Notes: generated by a model not told the origin, from the sequence alone. A stretch of DNA of 64,000 bases from Clostridia bacterium (GCA_017416185.1 JAFQDF010000026.1:62001-126000); one strand, 5' to 3'; shown: positions 34,624 to 45,703, counted from the stretch's first letter. Numbers and translations are program-made.

Positions 34624-34669
34624 GTATAAAAATAAAGCTTCGCATCAAGCGAAGCTTTATTTTTATACT
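34623..34669. terminator. Bidirectional terminator between yfbR and msmX
   Basis: Perfect 21-bp stem with a five-base ATCAA loop (34623-34643 with 34649-34669). A5 and T5 runs within the arms allow termination of both convergent genes. Confidence 0.85.
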
Positions 34670-34685
34670 TATCTTTAGTTTATGC

Positions 34686-35798
34686 TTAGTGAAGAACGCA
34701 TCTTTCGGTATCCTTATCGAAGATGTGTACTCTGTCCATATCAAATGCAAGCTTAACCATATCGCCTGCTCTTGACTTGGAGTGGCTGGAAACTCTTGCA
34801 ACGATAACCTGCTCGTCAACGGTTGCATAGAGGTGAATCTCAGCACCCATAAGCTCGGTAATATCAACCTCAGTCTCAACTACTGCGTCGGGAGCTTCGT
34901 CGATAAATCTCTGCTCCTCGTGAATACACTCGGGACGAACACCGATGATAACGTCCTTGCCGATGTAGTCAGCAAGTGCGGGATTTGTAGCCTTTTCCTT
35001 AGGCATCTTGAGGCTGTGCTCACCGAAGGTAATATATACGTCATCACCCTTCTTCTCAAGAGTAGAGTTGATGAAGTTCATCTGAGGTGTGCCGATAAAG
35101 CCTGCAACGAAGATGTTGGTGGGGAAATCATAAAGGTTCTGAGGTGTATCGACCTGCTGAATAAGACCGTCCTTCATAACAACGATACGGGTAGCCATGG
35201 TCATAGCCTCTACCTGGTCATGCGTTACGTATACGAAGGTGGTACCGATCTTCTTGTGAAGCTTTGTAAGCTCGGTTCTCATGGCAGCACGGAGCTTAGC
35301 ATCAAGGTTTGACAGAGGCTCGTCGAGAAGGAATACCTTAGGCTCACGAACGATAGCACGGCCCAGCGCAACTCTCTGCTTCTGACCACCGGAAAGAGCC
35401 TTAGGTCTACGCTCGAGAAGGTGAGTGATGTCAAGGATTCTTGCAGCCTCCTCAACACGTCTCTTGATCTCTTCCTTGGGAGTCTTGCGGAGCTTAAGAC
35501 CGAATGCCATATTATCATAAACCGTCATATGAGGATAGAGTGCGTAGTTCTGGAACACCATTGCGATATCTCTGTCCTTGGGAGCGATATCGTTGATGAG
35601 TCTGTCACCGATAAAAAGCTCACCCTCGGTGATCTCCTCAAGACCTGCGATCATACGAAGCGTTGTGGTCTTACCGCAACCGGAAGGACCAACCAGGATA
35701 AGGAACTCCTTGTCCTTGATCTCAAGGCAAAAATCGGATACGGCTGTAACGCCGCCGGGATACTTCTTGTAAATGTGTCTGAAAGACAGTCCTGCCAT
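34686..35798 (-). CDS. msmX: MsmX/UgpC-type multi-sugar ABC transporter ATP-binding protein
   Basis: 370 residues, the usual length. Walker A GPSGCGKTT near residue 37, the signature LSGGQKQRVALGRA near 134, Walker B VFLLDEPLSNLDAKLR near 155 and the switch His in VYVTHDQVEAMT are all present. The C-terminal 130 residues form the MalK-like TOBE regulatory domain (IIGVRPECIH). In Firmicutes one MsmX energises several sugar importers. It is the only such ATPase here, lies outside the permease operon and is 1.4 kb from its start. It therefore probably serves both permease pairs. GGAGGT precedes the ATG. A 17-bp palindrome lies 118 bp upstream. Confidence 0.95.
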   Translation of the reverse strand: MAGLSFRHIYKKYPGGVTAVSDFCLEIKDKEFLILVGPSGCGKTTTLRMIAGLEEITEGELFIGDRLINDIAPKDRDIAMVFQNYALYPHMTVYDNMAFGLKLRKTPKEEIKRRVEEAARILDITHLLERRPKALSGGQKQRVALGRAIVREPKVFLLDEPLSNLDAKLRAAMRTELTKLHKKIGTTFVYVTHDQVEAMTMATRIVVMKDGLIQQVDTPQNLYDFPTNIFVAGFIGTPQMNFINSTLEKKGDDVYITFGEHSLKMPKEKATNPALADYIGKDVIIGVRPECIHEEQRFIDEAPDAVVETEVDITELMGAEIHLYATVDEQVIVARVSSHSKSRAGDMVKLAFDMDRVHIFDKDTERCVLH

Positions 35799-35915
35799 TT
35801 CAAATACCTCCTAAACGAATATAATTTCGTGTATTTACATTACTATGCTTATACAGTATAACAGAAAATTAAGCATTTTGAAAGAGGTTAATTCCCCAAA
35901 ATCTAGAGATTTGAG

Positions 35916-35932
35916 TTGTGCATACTGCACAA
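35916..35932. promoter_or_regulatory. Candidate operator palindrome upstream of msmX
   Basis: TTGTGCA-TAC-TGCACAA is a perfect inverted repeat, 118 bp upstream of the msmX ATG. The half-site TGCACAA recurs within TTGCACAAAA words near 33885 and 33913, upstream of the transport operon. Confidence 0.4.
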
Positions 35933-36027
35933 AATCCTTAAACAAATTATGAAATCACGAAAAACAGATCCTTCGCCGAAACTAATATATTAGAATCAGT
36001 GCAGATAAAAGCAACTGTTCTGTTCCG

Positions 36028-37572
36028 TCACAGCAACCTGTAGTCTCTGTCAAGGGTACGTAGCTTTATGGCTTCAGCTATATGTCCTGACAGTATATTT
36101 TCGCTTCCTGCAAGGTCGGCTATGGTACGGGCAACCTTAAGTATCCTTGCATGCCCGCGGGCAGAAAGACCCATAGTATCATAGGCGCGGTGCAGCAGTG
36201 CATCCCCTTCGTTATCAAGCCTGCAGTATCGCTCTATTTCTGCTGCTTCCATTTGTGCATTGCAAAAAAGCTTAAGCCCGTCACGTGCGAAGCGCTCTCT
36301 TGCAAACTCACGGGCGCGTGTAACTCTCTTTCTTATATCCGAGCTTGATTCGTTGGAAGCGGAATTCTTTAATAAGCCGTAATCAAGGCTTGAGACTTCC
36401 ACGTGAATGTCTATACGGTCAAGCAACGGCCCGCTTATTCTGGAAAGATATCTTTCCCTGTCACCTCGCTTACAGGTACAAGGCTTAGTGGGGTGTCCCA
36501 GATAACCGCACTTACAGGGGTTCATAGCACACACTAACATAAAGGAGGAGGGAAAGGTAACTCTTCCCGCAACACGGGTAACCGTGACCTGCTTGTCCTC
36601 TATGGGCTGACGAAGCACCTCAGTTGCCTGCTTTGAAAATTCGGGAAGCTCGTCAAGAAACAAAACCCCGTTATGGGCAAGGGATATCTCACCGGGACTG
36701 GGGTTAGCTCCACCACCCGACAGAGCTACTGCCGAAACGGTATGGTGGGGAGAACGGAAGGGTCTCTGGTAGAGAAGAGTGTCGTTTTCCTTCAGCTCTC
36801 CTGCCACTGAATGTATTTTTGTCGATTCTACCGCCTCCTCAAAGGAAAGAGGAGGCATAATTCCCGGTATACGCTTGGCTATCATGCTTTTACCCGTACC
36901 GGGAGGTCCTATCATAAGTATATTGTGACCGCCCGCCACAGCTATTTCAACCGCTCTTCTTGCAGCAAGCTGACCCTTCACCTCGCTGAAATCAAGACTG
37001 CATTTCGCCTTATTGTCCTCAAACACCGCTCGGTCAAACAGAGTGGGTTCAAGATTTCTGTCTCTGTTAAGAACGTCCGCAAGCTCACGGACGTTTGTAA
37101 CACCGAAAACGTGCAGTCCCTCAACAACGCTTGCCTCTCTTGCATTTTCCTTTGGAAGAAACAGCACTGTTTTGCCCGCTTTTGCCGCAGCGATAGCCAT
37201 AGGCAAAGCTCCTCTTATGGGACGGATAGCTCCTGACAAAGAAAGCTCTCCCAGGAAGCATATTTTAGTAAAGTCAATACTGTTTTTGATATAGCCGCGG
37301 TTCACAAGAATACTTACCAGCATAGCAAGGTCAAAGGCAGAGCCTTCCTTCTTTTTATCGGCGGGAGCCATATTGATAACAGTCTGCCTTGCCTCCATTG
37401 CAAAGCCGCTGTTTTCCAGAGCGCTCTTGATACGCTCCTTTGCCTCCTTGACAGAGGCATCGGGAAGACCTATTATATCAAACTGACCGAACTGAGTGCG
37501 TATGTTACACTCAACAGTAACCTCAAAGCCGTCAACGCCGGAAAGCGCTGCTGTATAAACGGTGGATAACAT
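36028..37572 (-). CDS. comM: ComM/YifB-family Mg-chelatase-like AAA ATPase
   Basis: 514 residues, standard length. An N-terminal Lon-protease-like fold (GFEVTVECNI, GLPDASVKEAKERI) precedes the AAA module. Walker A is GPPGTGKSM near residue 219, Walker B VLFLDELPEF near 307, followed by a four-Cys zinc loop (CAMNPCKCGYLG...CTCK) near 350. ComM is a branch-migration helicase that promotes recombination of incoming DNA in naturally transformable bacteria; it is also conserved in species not known to transform. It is the last of three genes, 1 bp after a CBM9-like gene. That pairing has no obvious logic. Confidence 0.92.
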   Translation of the reverse strand: MLSTVYTAALSGVDGFEVTVECNIRTQFGQFDIIGLPDASVKEAKERIKSALENSGFAMEARQTVINMAPADKKKEGSAFDLAMLVSILVNRGYIKNSIDFTKICFLGELSLSGAIRPIRGALPMAIAAAKAGKTVLFLPKENAREASVVEGLHVFGVTNVRELADVLNRDRNLEPTLFDRAVFEDNKAKCSLDFSEVKGQLAARRAVEIAVAGGHNILMIGPPGTGKSMIAKRIPGIMPPLSFEEAVESTKIHSVAGELKENDTLLYQRPFRSPHHTVSAVALSGGGANPSPGEISLAHNGVLFLDELPEFSKQATEVLRQPIEDKQVTVTRVAGRVTFPSSFMLVCAMNPCKCGYLGHPTKPCTCKRGDRERYLSRISGPLLDRIDIHVEVSSLDYGLLKNSASNESSSDIRKRVTRAREFARERFARDGLKLFCNAQMEAAEIERYCRLDNEGDALLHRAYDTMGLSARGHARILKVARTIADLAGSENILSGHIAEAIKLRTLDRDYRLL

Positions 37573-37573
37573 T

Positions 37574-38158
37574 TTATTCTCCTATCACAAAATCACCGAA
37601 AAACTCGGGGCGGTGAAAATCAGGCTCCTTCCAATCAATGGGTGACCACATTCCGTAGTGAGGAGACGCGGTATGTTCTCCTACCTTATATAGGTTGCCC
37701 GCAAAGCCCTCGGCAAGAATATCTCTGCCAAATACCTTTTCTATCATATTATAGGTAAAAAGTGTGGAAACAGACCACCAACCGTCCTTATTTTCGGCTG
37801 TCACCACGGGTATATCGCAATATTCATCGATGCGGCGGCGATCCTCTCTGCCCGCACCCACACCGATAAGGCTGGTACCGATAGAGTTCATCTCACAGTT
37901 GATATAATCCCCATCCTTTACCCCAAAGAAAAATTCCATGGTGGAATCAAGCCATACCTCATCGTAAAACTCGGTATAAACTGCCTTTGGGTTTTCTTCC
38001 TTACAGGACATTTTGATATGTAAGCCCTCTCCCTCAACGATACAGAGCTGTGCAAAGGCCTCGGGACGGTAGCTGCAACCCCAGGGATAAATGTTTATTT
38101 CCGCTTTTTCGATATTTGTCCAATCAAGAGATTTTACTTTTTTGATAATATATTTCAT
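37574..38158 (-). CDS. CBM9-like carbohydrate-binding family protein
   Basis: 194 residues, forming one domain with no signal peptide. WLDSTMEFFFG near residue 72, the YINCEMNSIGTSL strand near 86 and WWSVSTLFTYNMIEKVFG near 130 are typical of the family-9-like modules often annotated DUF1083. Its cytosolic location suggests it does not bind external glycans. The start overlaps the stop of the regulator gene by ATGA, so the two are coupled. Family assignment is good; the ligand is unknown. Confidence 0.78.
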   Translation of the reverse strand: MKYIIKKVKSLDWTNIEKAEINIYPWGCSYRPEAFAQLCIVEGEGLHIKMSCKEENPKAVYTEFYDEVWLDSTMEFFFGVKDGDYINCEMNSIGTSLIGVGAGREDRRRIDEYCDIPVVTAENKDGWWSVSTLFTYNMIEKVFGRDILAEGFAGNLYKVGEHTASPHYGMWSPIDWKEPDFHRPEFFGDFVIGE

Positions 38159-38688
38159 ATTTTCCTCTTTAACATATAGCCCTTACCTCTGGCGGTATAG
38201 ATGAATTTAATGCCAAAGGCCTCGTCTAATTTATTTCGCAAATAACTGATATAGACCCTCAAAGTGTTTTTGTCTTCGTCGGCAAAAAATTTCCTTGCCA
38301 ACTCATCGGCCATTACGTATTCATCGGGTCGGTCATAGAGATAGTATAGTATCTTATGTTCAAGCTCGCTTAAGGATACCTCTGTCCCCTTATATACCGC
38401 ATAGCTTGACACAGGTGAAACAAAAAGCCCTTCATCTGCCGTTTCGTCTGCACTTTTTGATTCGATAAGAGACACAAGCTCCTCTATATCAAAGGGACGG
38501 ATCAGATCCGCACCGCCTTTTTGAGAAAAGGTGACGATATTAGCATCACCCCTGTCTTCTTTTTCGCAAAGGATAATGTCTGCTTTGCCTGTGTTTTTGT
38601 CCGAGACTCTGTAGCCGCGGTCGCGAAGCTCAAGACAGAGCATTTCGGTATATATTTTGTCGTTACAGATAATATCTATTTGTTTCAT
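38155..38688 (-). CDS. Orphan OmpR/PhoB-type DNA-binding protein with a vestigial receiver domain
   Basis: 177 residues from ATG 38688 (a GTG at 38691 is also possible). The C-terminal 95 residues are a full winged helix: LSELEHKILYYLYDRPDEY, KNTLRVYISYLRNKLDE and ARGKGYMLKRK. The N-terminal part keeps the start and end of a receiver (ADIILCE, then GADLIRPFDIEELV) but only about 65 residues. It lacks the phospho-acceptor Asp in the usual position, so classic phosphorylation is unlikely. No sensor kinase gene is nearby. There is no ribosome site: a heptamer repeat array begins 4 bp before the ATG. Confidence 0.8.
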   Translation of the reverse strand: MKQIDIICNDKIYTEMLCLELRDRGYRVSDKNTGKADIILCEKEDRGDANIVTFSQKGGADLIRPFDIEELVSLIESKSADETADEGLFVSPVSSYAVYKGTEVSLSELEHKILYYLYDRPDEYVMADELARKFFADEDKNTLRVYISYLRNKLDEAFGIKFIYTARGKGYMLKRKI

Positions 38689-38691
38689 CAC

Positions 38692-38740
38692 TATTCATTA
38701 TTCACTATTCGTTATTCACTATTCGTTATTCACTATTCAC
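38692..38740. repeat. Heptamer array, seven units of TATTCAC type
   Basis: Units from 38692: TATTCAT, TATTCAC, TATTCGT, TATTCAC, TATTCGT, TATTCAC, TATTCAC. It lies immediately upstream of the regulator start codon and occupies its leader. Confidence 0.85.
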
Positions 38741-38827
38741 TAATGAATCGACTTTTGATAATAAAACTTGATTTGCCGCAGCTCCAAGTTCAATCAACCA
38801 AACATCATTAACTATAATCTATATCGA

Positions 38828-38862
38828 GTGAATAGTGAATAGATAATAGAGAATAGTGAATA
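38828..38862. repeat. Heptamer array, five inverted units of GTGAATA type
   Basis: Units GTGAATA, GTGAATA, GATAATA, GAGAATA, GTGAATA are the reverse complement of the TATTCAC array 88 bp away, so the two could pair. Confidence 0.8.
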
Positions 38863-38871
38863 ATGTAGGTT

Positions 38872-38893
38872 GAAAACCGCCAAGGCGGTTTTC
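38872..38893. terminator. Hairpin terminator between aldolase and regulator genes
   Basis: GAAAACCGCC and GGCGGTTTTC arms with a two-base loop; T-rich on the forward side. Confidence 0.55.
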
Positions 38894-38925
38894 TTCCTTA
38901 ATTCTGTATTCGGGTTTTATATCGC

Positions 38926-38952
38926 TGAAGCCGTCGCACTGCGACGGCTTCA
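38926..38952 (-). terminator. Strong hairpin after the aldolase gene
   Basis: Twelve-base-pair perfect stem TGAAGCCGTCGC/GCGACGGCTTCA, loop ACT, 19 bp past the fba stop. On the reverse strand it is followed by GCGATAT, the core word of the array at 51360, not by a T-run. Confidence 0.5.
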
Positions 38953-38970
38953 CATAGTTATACTGTTAAA

Positions 38971-39930
38971 TTAAAGAGTATTCTCGGAACCAAGAACGTT
39001 CTTGATCTTGTGAGCAACCATCTTCTTAACCTCTGCACGTGCAACGGTAAGATAGGTTCTGGGGTCAAATACGCCGGGCTGCTCGGTAAGAACACGTCTG
39101 ATACCTGCGGTCATTGCAAGACGGATATCGGAGTCGATGTTGATCTTACATACTGCAAGAGAAGCTGCCTTTCTGAGCTGCTCTTCGGGGATACCTACTG
39201 CATCGGGAAGTGCGCCGCCGAGGGAGTTGATCTCCTGAACGTATTCCTGAGGAACGGAGGAAGCACCGTGAAGAACGATGGGGAATCCGGGGATCTTTTC
39301 CATGATCTTCTCAAGAATGTCAAAACGGAGCGGAGGGGGAACAAGAATGCCCTCTTCGTTACGTGTACACTGTGCGGGTGTGAACTTGTACGCACCGTGG
39401 GAGGTACCGATGGAAATAGCAAGAGAGTCAACGCCGGTCTTGGCAACGAACTCCTCAACCTCCTCGGGACGGGTATAGGTGGAATCCTCTGCAACAACGT
39501 CATCCTCAACGCCTGCCAGCACTCCAAGCTCACCCTCAACGACAACGCCGCGCTCGTGAGCGTACTCAACTACCTTCTTGGTAACGGCAATGTTGTCCTC
39601 GAAGGAATGGTGAGAGCCGTCGATCATAACGGAGGTAAAGCCGCCGTCGATACAAGCCTTACAGATCTCGAAATCTGCACCGTGGTCAAGGTGAAGAGCG
39701 AGGTCGATGTCAGCATCCTTGATAGCTGCGTTTGCAAGTGCAAGGAGGTACTCCTGCTTAGCGTACTTACGTGCGCCTGCGGAAACCTGAAGAACAACGG
39801 GAGAACGAAGCTCGCCTGCTGCCTCGGTGATAGCCTGAACTATCTCCATATTATTGATGTTGAAAGCACCGATAGCATAGCCGCCGTCATAAGCTTTCTT
39901 GAACATTTCTTTTGTTGTAACTAAAGCCAT
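38971..39930 (-). CDS. fba: Class II fructose-1,6-bisphosphate aldolase
   Basis: 319 residues. It cleaves fructose-1,6-bisphosphate to dihydroxyacetone phosphate and glyceraldehyde-3-phosphate in glycolysis. Zn-dependent motifs are LALHLDHGADFE near residue 80 (catalytic Asp and Zn His), SVMIDGSHHSFEDN near 104, VVEGELGVLAG near 131 and VLHGASSVP near 223. KINIDSDIR near 260 binds phosphate. ATG 39930 follows AGGAG; an upstream in-frame ATG at 39948 lacks a site. It is monocistronic with its own promoter. The ORF is rich in optimal codons, as expected for a highly expressed glycolytic gene. Confidence 0.96.
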   Translation of the reverse strand: MALVTTKEMFKKAYDGGYAIGAFNINNMEIVQAITEAAGELRSPVVLQVSAGARKYAKQEYLLALANAAIKDADIDLALHLDHGADFEICKACIDGGFTSVMIDGSHHSFEDNIAVTKKVVEYAHERGVVVEGELGVLAGVEDDVVAEDSTYTRPEEVEEFVAKTGVDSLAISIGTSHGAYKFTPAQCTRNEEGILVPPPLRFDILEKIMEKIPGFPIVLHGASSVPQEYVQEINSLGGALPDAVGIPEEQLRKAASLAVCKINIDSDIRLAMTAGIRRVLTEQPGVFDPRTYLTVARAEVKKMVAHKIKNVLGSENTL

Positions 39931-39971
39931 TTTTATATCTCCTATCAAAATATTTTTAAACGTATATAGTT

Positions 39972-40000
39972 ATTTTACTATTATTGTGTTAATAAATCAA
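39972..40000 (-). promoter_or_regulatory. Sigma-A promoter of fba
   Basis: Reverse strand TTGATT at 40000-39995, 17-bp spacer, TAAAAT at 39977-39972. Confidence 0.75.
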
Positions 40001-40041
40001 GAGTTTTGCGAAAATTTGTTTTATATCTTGAAATTTTAAAG

Positions 40042-40070
40042 TTGACAAAATTTACCTGTAAAGATATAAT
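40042..40070 (+). promoter_or_regulatory. Sigma-A promoter of the membrane protein gene
   Basis: TTGACA at 40042, 17-bp spacer, TATAAT at 40065: full consensus. Confidence 0.88.
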
Positions 40071-40102
40071 TTATATACACCCTTTACAGAAAGTGAGTAA
40101 AT

Positions 40103-40864
40103 ATGTCCAAAACAAGAAAAAGATATATAATAAGACTTATATGCAGATGCGTTATACTTATTTTCTGTACCGTGCTTTGCTTTGTAAGTCCGAAAAGCTT
40201 TGATATCCTCGACGGGATGAATTTCTTTAAATCCTTCTCGGTTTTCCACATCCTGTGGGTAATATGGATTATAGATATGCTCCTTCAGGTTATTCCCGTA
40301 AAGAACGAGGTGCCTTTAGGCTCACAGAAGCTTTTTGCCAACCGATTCAAGCCTATACGTGAAAAAATAAACCGCAAGGCTCTCAAAAAACACATAACCT
40401 CCACCACCTCCTCGGCTTATATGGTGATGATACTGTGGGCCGCTCTTATCGCCGTTATCGGAGTTCTGTATTTCTACGGTATCATCAGCAAGATCGCTCT
40501 GTTTATGATCTCCGTCCTTTTCTACGTATGCGATCTTATATGCGTACTTATCTGGTGTCCCTTCCGCCTGATGATGCGCACAAAGTGCTGTACCACCTGC
40601 CGCATATTCAACTGGGATCATCTGATGATGTTCTCGCCTATGATATTCATATGGAGCTTTTACTCCGTTTCCCTCTGGGCGATGGCAGTCCTCGCCTTCA
40701 TTGTGTGGGAGCTGTGTATTTTGCTCTACCCCGAGCGCTTCTGGGAGGTCACAAACACCGCCCTTCAATGCTCGGAATGCACCGATAAATTATGTACTCA
40801 ATACTGTCAAAAATTAAGAAAGGGGCATGATGCCCCACACAAACTGCGCTCTGATATTCAGTAA
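40103..40864 (+). CDS. Polytopic membrane protein of unknown function with Cys motifs
   Basis: 253 residues with about five membrane helices (roughly 10-29, 43-63, 108-127, 130-152, 180-210). WCPFRLMMRTKCCTTCRIFNWDH near residue 152 and CSECTDKLCTQYCQ near 224 give two Cys-rich cytosolic patches that could bind metal or an Fe-S cluster. I do not know a named family. The last 14 residues and the stop are encoded by the repeat element at 40822-40897, so the natural C terminus has been replaced or extended. The promoter is consensus; the ribosome site (AAAGTGAG) is modest. Confidence 0.75.
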   Translation: MSKTRKRYIIRLICRCVILIFCTVLCFVSPKSFDILDGMNFFKSFSVFHILWVIWIIDMLLQVIPVKNEVPLGSQKLFANRFKPIREKINRKALKKHITSTTSSAYMVMILWAALIAVIGVLYFYGIISKIALFMISVLFYVCDLICVLIWCPFRLMMRTKCCTTCRIFNWDHLMMFSPMIFIWSFYSVSLWAMAVLAFIVWELCILLYPERFWEVTNTALQCSECTDKLCTQYCQKLRKGHDAPHKLRSDIQ

Positions 40865-40897
40865 AACCATTTGTTTATCACACGCCACAACGTAATT
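40822..40897. repeat. Diverged copy of the 17454-17628 repeat
   Basis: Same order of parts: perfect hairpin (GGGGCAT/ATGCCCC), AAACTGCGCTC, CAGTAA, then ATCACACGCCACAACGTAATT. The hairpin and spacer sequences differ from the other copies, while the three conserved blocks are nearly identical. Confidence 0.75.
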
Positions 40898-40910
40898 TTG
40901 ATATGCTGAA

Positions 40911-40943
40911 AATAAAATGGTTCACTAAGTGAACCATTTTATT
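40911..40943. terminator. Bidirectional terminator between the membrane protein gene and lacZ
   Basis: AATAAAATGGTTCAC pairs with GTGAACCATTTTATT around a TAA loop. It ends at the lacZ stop codon. Confidence 0.8.
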
Positions 40944-43941
<2,998 letters not shown>

Positions 43942-43989
43942 AAATACAATTAATTGATTTCTGCACTAAAGTGCGGAAATCTTACCTTC

Positions 43990-44021
43990 ATTCTGCATTT
44001 TGCATTCTGCATTCTGCATTA
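43990..44021. repeat. Heptamer array, four units, same as 4247-4278
   Basis: ATTCTGC, ATTTTGC, ATTCTGC, ATTCTGC. A 12-bp perfect hairpin follows at about 44022-44048 and overlaps the thuA stop codon. Confidence 0.8.
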
Positions 44022-44036
44022 CTTCGATTAAGGAAC

Positions 44037-44786
44037 TTAATCGAAGTATTTGGGCTCCGCCATCTTAAGGAAGCCCTCGCCGGAATAAGGACACTTGTTG
44101 ATAACCTTAACGTCGGCAGGCTTAGCCCAACGAACAGCATTGGTGATGATCTTCTGAACGTAGGGATTGTAGAAGGAACGGCAATCCTCGTGACCGGGCT
44201 GGAAGTAGAATATCTTACCGAGGCCGCGGGTCCAGGTACAACCGGAACGGAAGATGTTACCGTGCTCAAACCAACCGCCAAAGATGAGATCATCGGGCTT
44301 GGGAATGAAGAAAGGCTCGGAATAAAGCTCGTCGCACTCAAGCTCAAATGCCTTCGGAATACCCTCAGCGATAGGATGTGTGGGACAGAGATTCCAAACT
44401 ACCTCTCTGATGCTATCGCCCCACTCGAGGTTACCTGTACAGCCAAGCAGCTTACGGAAGGGCTTGGAATGATGAGCGGAGTGAAGACCGATAAAGCCCA
44501 TACCGCCTGTATAAACACGGTCAACGATCTTGTCAACCAGCTCGTCCTTAACCTCCCAATGGAAGCCGTGGCCCCACCAGAGAAGAACGTCGGTGTTATT
44601 GAGAAGCTCATCGGGAAGACCCTGATCGGGATCGTCAAGACAAACTATACGAACGTCCATATCGTCATTCTTGTCAAGGAATTCCTTGATCACGGCGTGA
44701 ATACCGTTGGGGTATGTATCCTTTGCACTGCCGTCGTGTCTCTCGTGACGGAACTCGTGCCATACCGTTACTCTTATTTTATCCAT
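44037..44786 (-). CDS. ThuA-domain protein
   Basis: 249 residues. ThuA proteins have a glutamine-amidotransferase-like fold and are linked to trehalose or other sugar use; their reaction is not settled. RVTVWHEFRHE at the start, DVLLWWGHGFHWEV near residue 67, GMGFIGLHSAHHSKPF near 94 and FYFQPGHEDCR near 191 are characteristic. There is no signal peptide. GGAGGAAA precedes the ATG. It lies upstream of lacZ in the same direction, separated by 150 bp packed with hairpins, so coupling is possible but not certain. Confidence 0.88.
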   Translation of the reverse strand: MDKIRVTVWHEFRHERHDGSAKDTYPNGIHAVIKEFLDKNDDMDVRIVCLDDPDQGLPDELLNNTDVLLWWGHGFHWEVKDELVDKIVDRVYTGGMGFIGLHSAHHSKPFRKLLGCTGNLEWGDSIREVVWNLCPTHPIAEGIPKAFELECDELYSEPFFIPKPDDLIFGGWFEHGNIFRSGCTWTRGLGKIFYFQPGHEDCRSFYNPYVQKIITNAVRWAKPADVKVINKCPYSGEGFLKMAEPKYFD

Positions 44787-44823
44787 TTTATATTTCCTCC
44801 GAAATAATTAAGTTCTATTGTTA

Positions 44824-44852
44824 ATTATCTCATAAAAGAGAGATAAAGTCAA
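44824..44852 (-). promoter_or_regulatory. Sigma-A promoter of thuA
   Basis: Reverse strand TTGACT at 44852-44847, 17-bp spacer, GATAAT at 44829-44824. Confidence 0.75.
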
Positions 44853-44864
44853 TACTTTATCCGC

Positions 44865-44893
44865 TTTACAATTTCAATTTTTTATGTTAAAAT
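44865..44893 (+). promoter_or_regulatory. Sigma-A promoter of the pseudouridine synthase gene
   Basis: TTTACA at 44865, 17-bp spacer, TAAAAT at 44888. It is divergent from the thuA promoter 12 bp away. Confidence 0.65.
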
Positions 44894-44930
44894 AAATGGA
44901 GCTTTTCGCTCTTAGCGAAAAGCCGCCTAA

Positions 44931-44963
44931 ACTTTGCACTGTGCACTGTGCACTTTGCACTTC
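44931..44963. repeat. Heptamer array, four units (ACTTTGC/ACTGTGC)
   Basis: ACTTTGC, ACTGTGC, ACTGTGC, ACTTTGC in the leader of the pseudouridine synthase gene, preceded by a perfect CTTTTCGCT/AGCGAAAAG hairpin. Confidence 0.8.
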
Positions 44964-44976
44964 CGAAAGGACTATT

Positions 44977-45675
44977 ATGCGATTAGATAAATTCTTATCC
45001 GAGACAAAGACCCTTACCAGAAGCGAAGCGTCAAAGGCTGTCAAGCGGGGAGAGGTCACGGTCAACGGAGCGGTTGCAACAAAGACCAATATGTCGGTGG
45101 AGACTACCGACAGCATTGCCGTAAGAGGCAGAGTCATAGAATACAGCGAGTTTCGATATATTATGCTCAACAAGCCCGAGGGGTACGTGTCGGCAACAGA
45201 CGATAAGTCCGCTCCCTACGTGACTCAGCTTCTGAGTGAGGAGCTACAAAAATTCGACCTCTTCCCCGTGGGCAGACTTGACAAATACACCGTGGGGCTT
45301 ATGATCCTCACCGACGACGGAAAATTAGCTCATAATCTTCTCTCCCCCAAGCATCACGCAGAGAAGGTATACCGATTCCGCTGTGAAAAGCCTATCGAGC
45401 GCACCGACGAGCTGGAGGCGGGCATACACATCGAGGGCGGATATCTCACCAAGCCCTGTAAGGTCAAGGTCCTCTCGGAATATGAAGCGGAAATAACCCT
45501 CACCGAGGGCAAGTACCACCAGATAAAGCAGATGCTCGGTGCCGTAGGAAACAAGGTGGTCTACCTTGAAAGAATAAGATTTGCGGATATACCGCTTGAC
45601 CCGTCACTTGAACGGGGAGAATGGCGTATGCTAACAGCTGATGAGATCAAAACATTACGGTCACAAAATAAGTAA
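44977..45675 (+). CDS. rsuA: RsuA-type 16S rRNA pseudouridine synthase
   Basis: 232 residues, the length of RsuA, which isomerises U516 of 16S rRNA. An S4 RNA-binding domain occupies residues 1-60 (MRLDKFLSETKTLTRSEA, RGEVTVNG). The catalytic domain starts near 62 (MLNKPEGYVSA). FPVGRLDKYTVGLMILTDDG near 101 holds the catalytic Asp, and TEGKYHQIKQMLGAVGN near 183 fits the RsuA/RluB subfamily. I chose ATG 44977, after AAAGGA; the longer frame to 44896 runs through the heptamer array. The RsuA versus RluB/E choice rests on length only. Confidence 0.9.
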   Translation: MRLDKFLSETKTLTRSEASKAVKRGEVTVNGAVATKTNMSVETTDSIAVRGRVIEYSEFRYIMLNKPEGYVSATDDKSAPYVTQLLSEELQKFDLFPVGRLDKYTVGLMILTDDGKLAHNLLSPKHHAEKVYRFRCEKPIERTDELEAGIHIEGGYLTKPCKVKVLSEYEAEITLTEGKYHQIKQMLGAVGNKVVYLERIRFADIPLDPSLERGEWRMLTADEIKTLRSQNK

Positions 45676-45701
45676 GGCTTTTGCCCACGGGCAAAAGCCT
45701 T
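45674..45701. terminator. Bidirectional terminator, rsuA/mutS-like
   Basis: AAGGCTTTTGCCC pairs with GGGCAAAAGCCTT (13 bp) at the convergent ends of the two genes. Confidence 0.75.
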
Positions 45702-45703
45702 TG

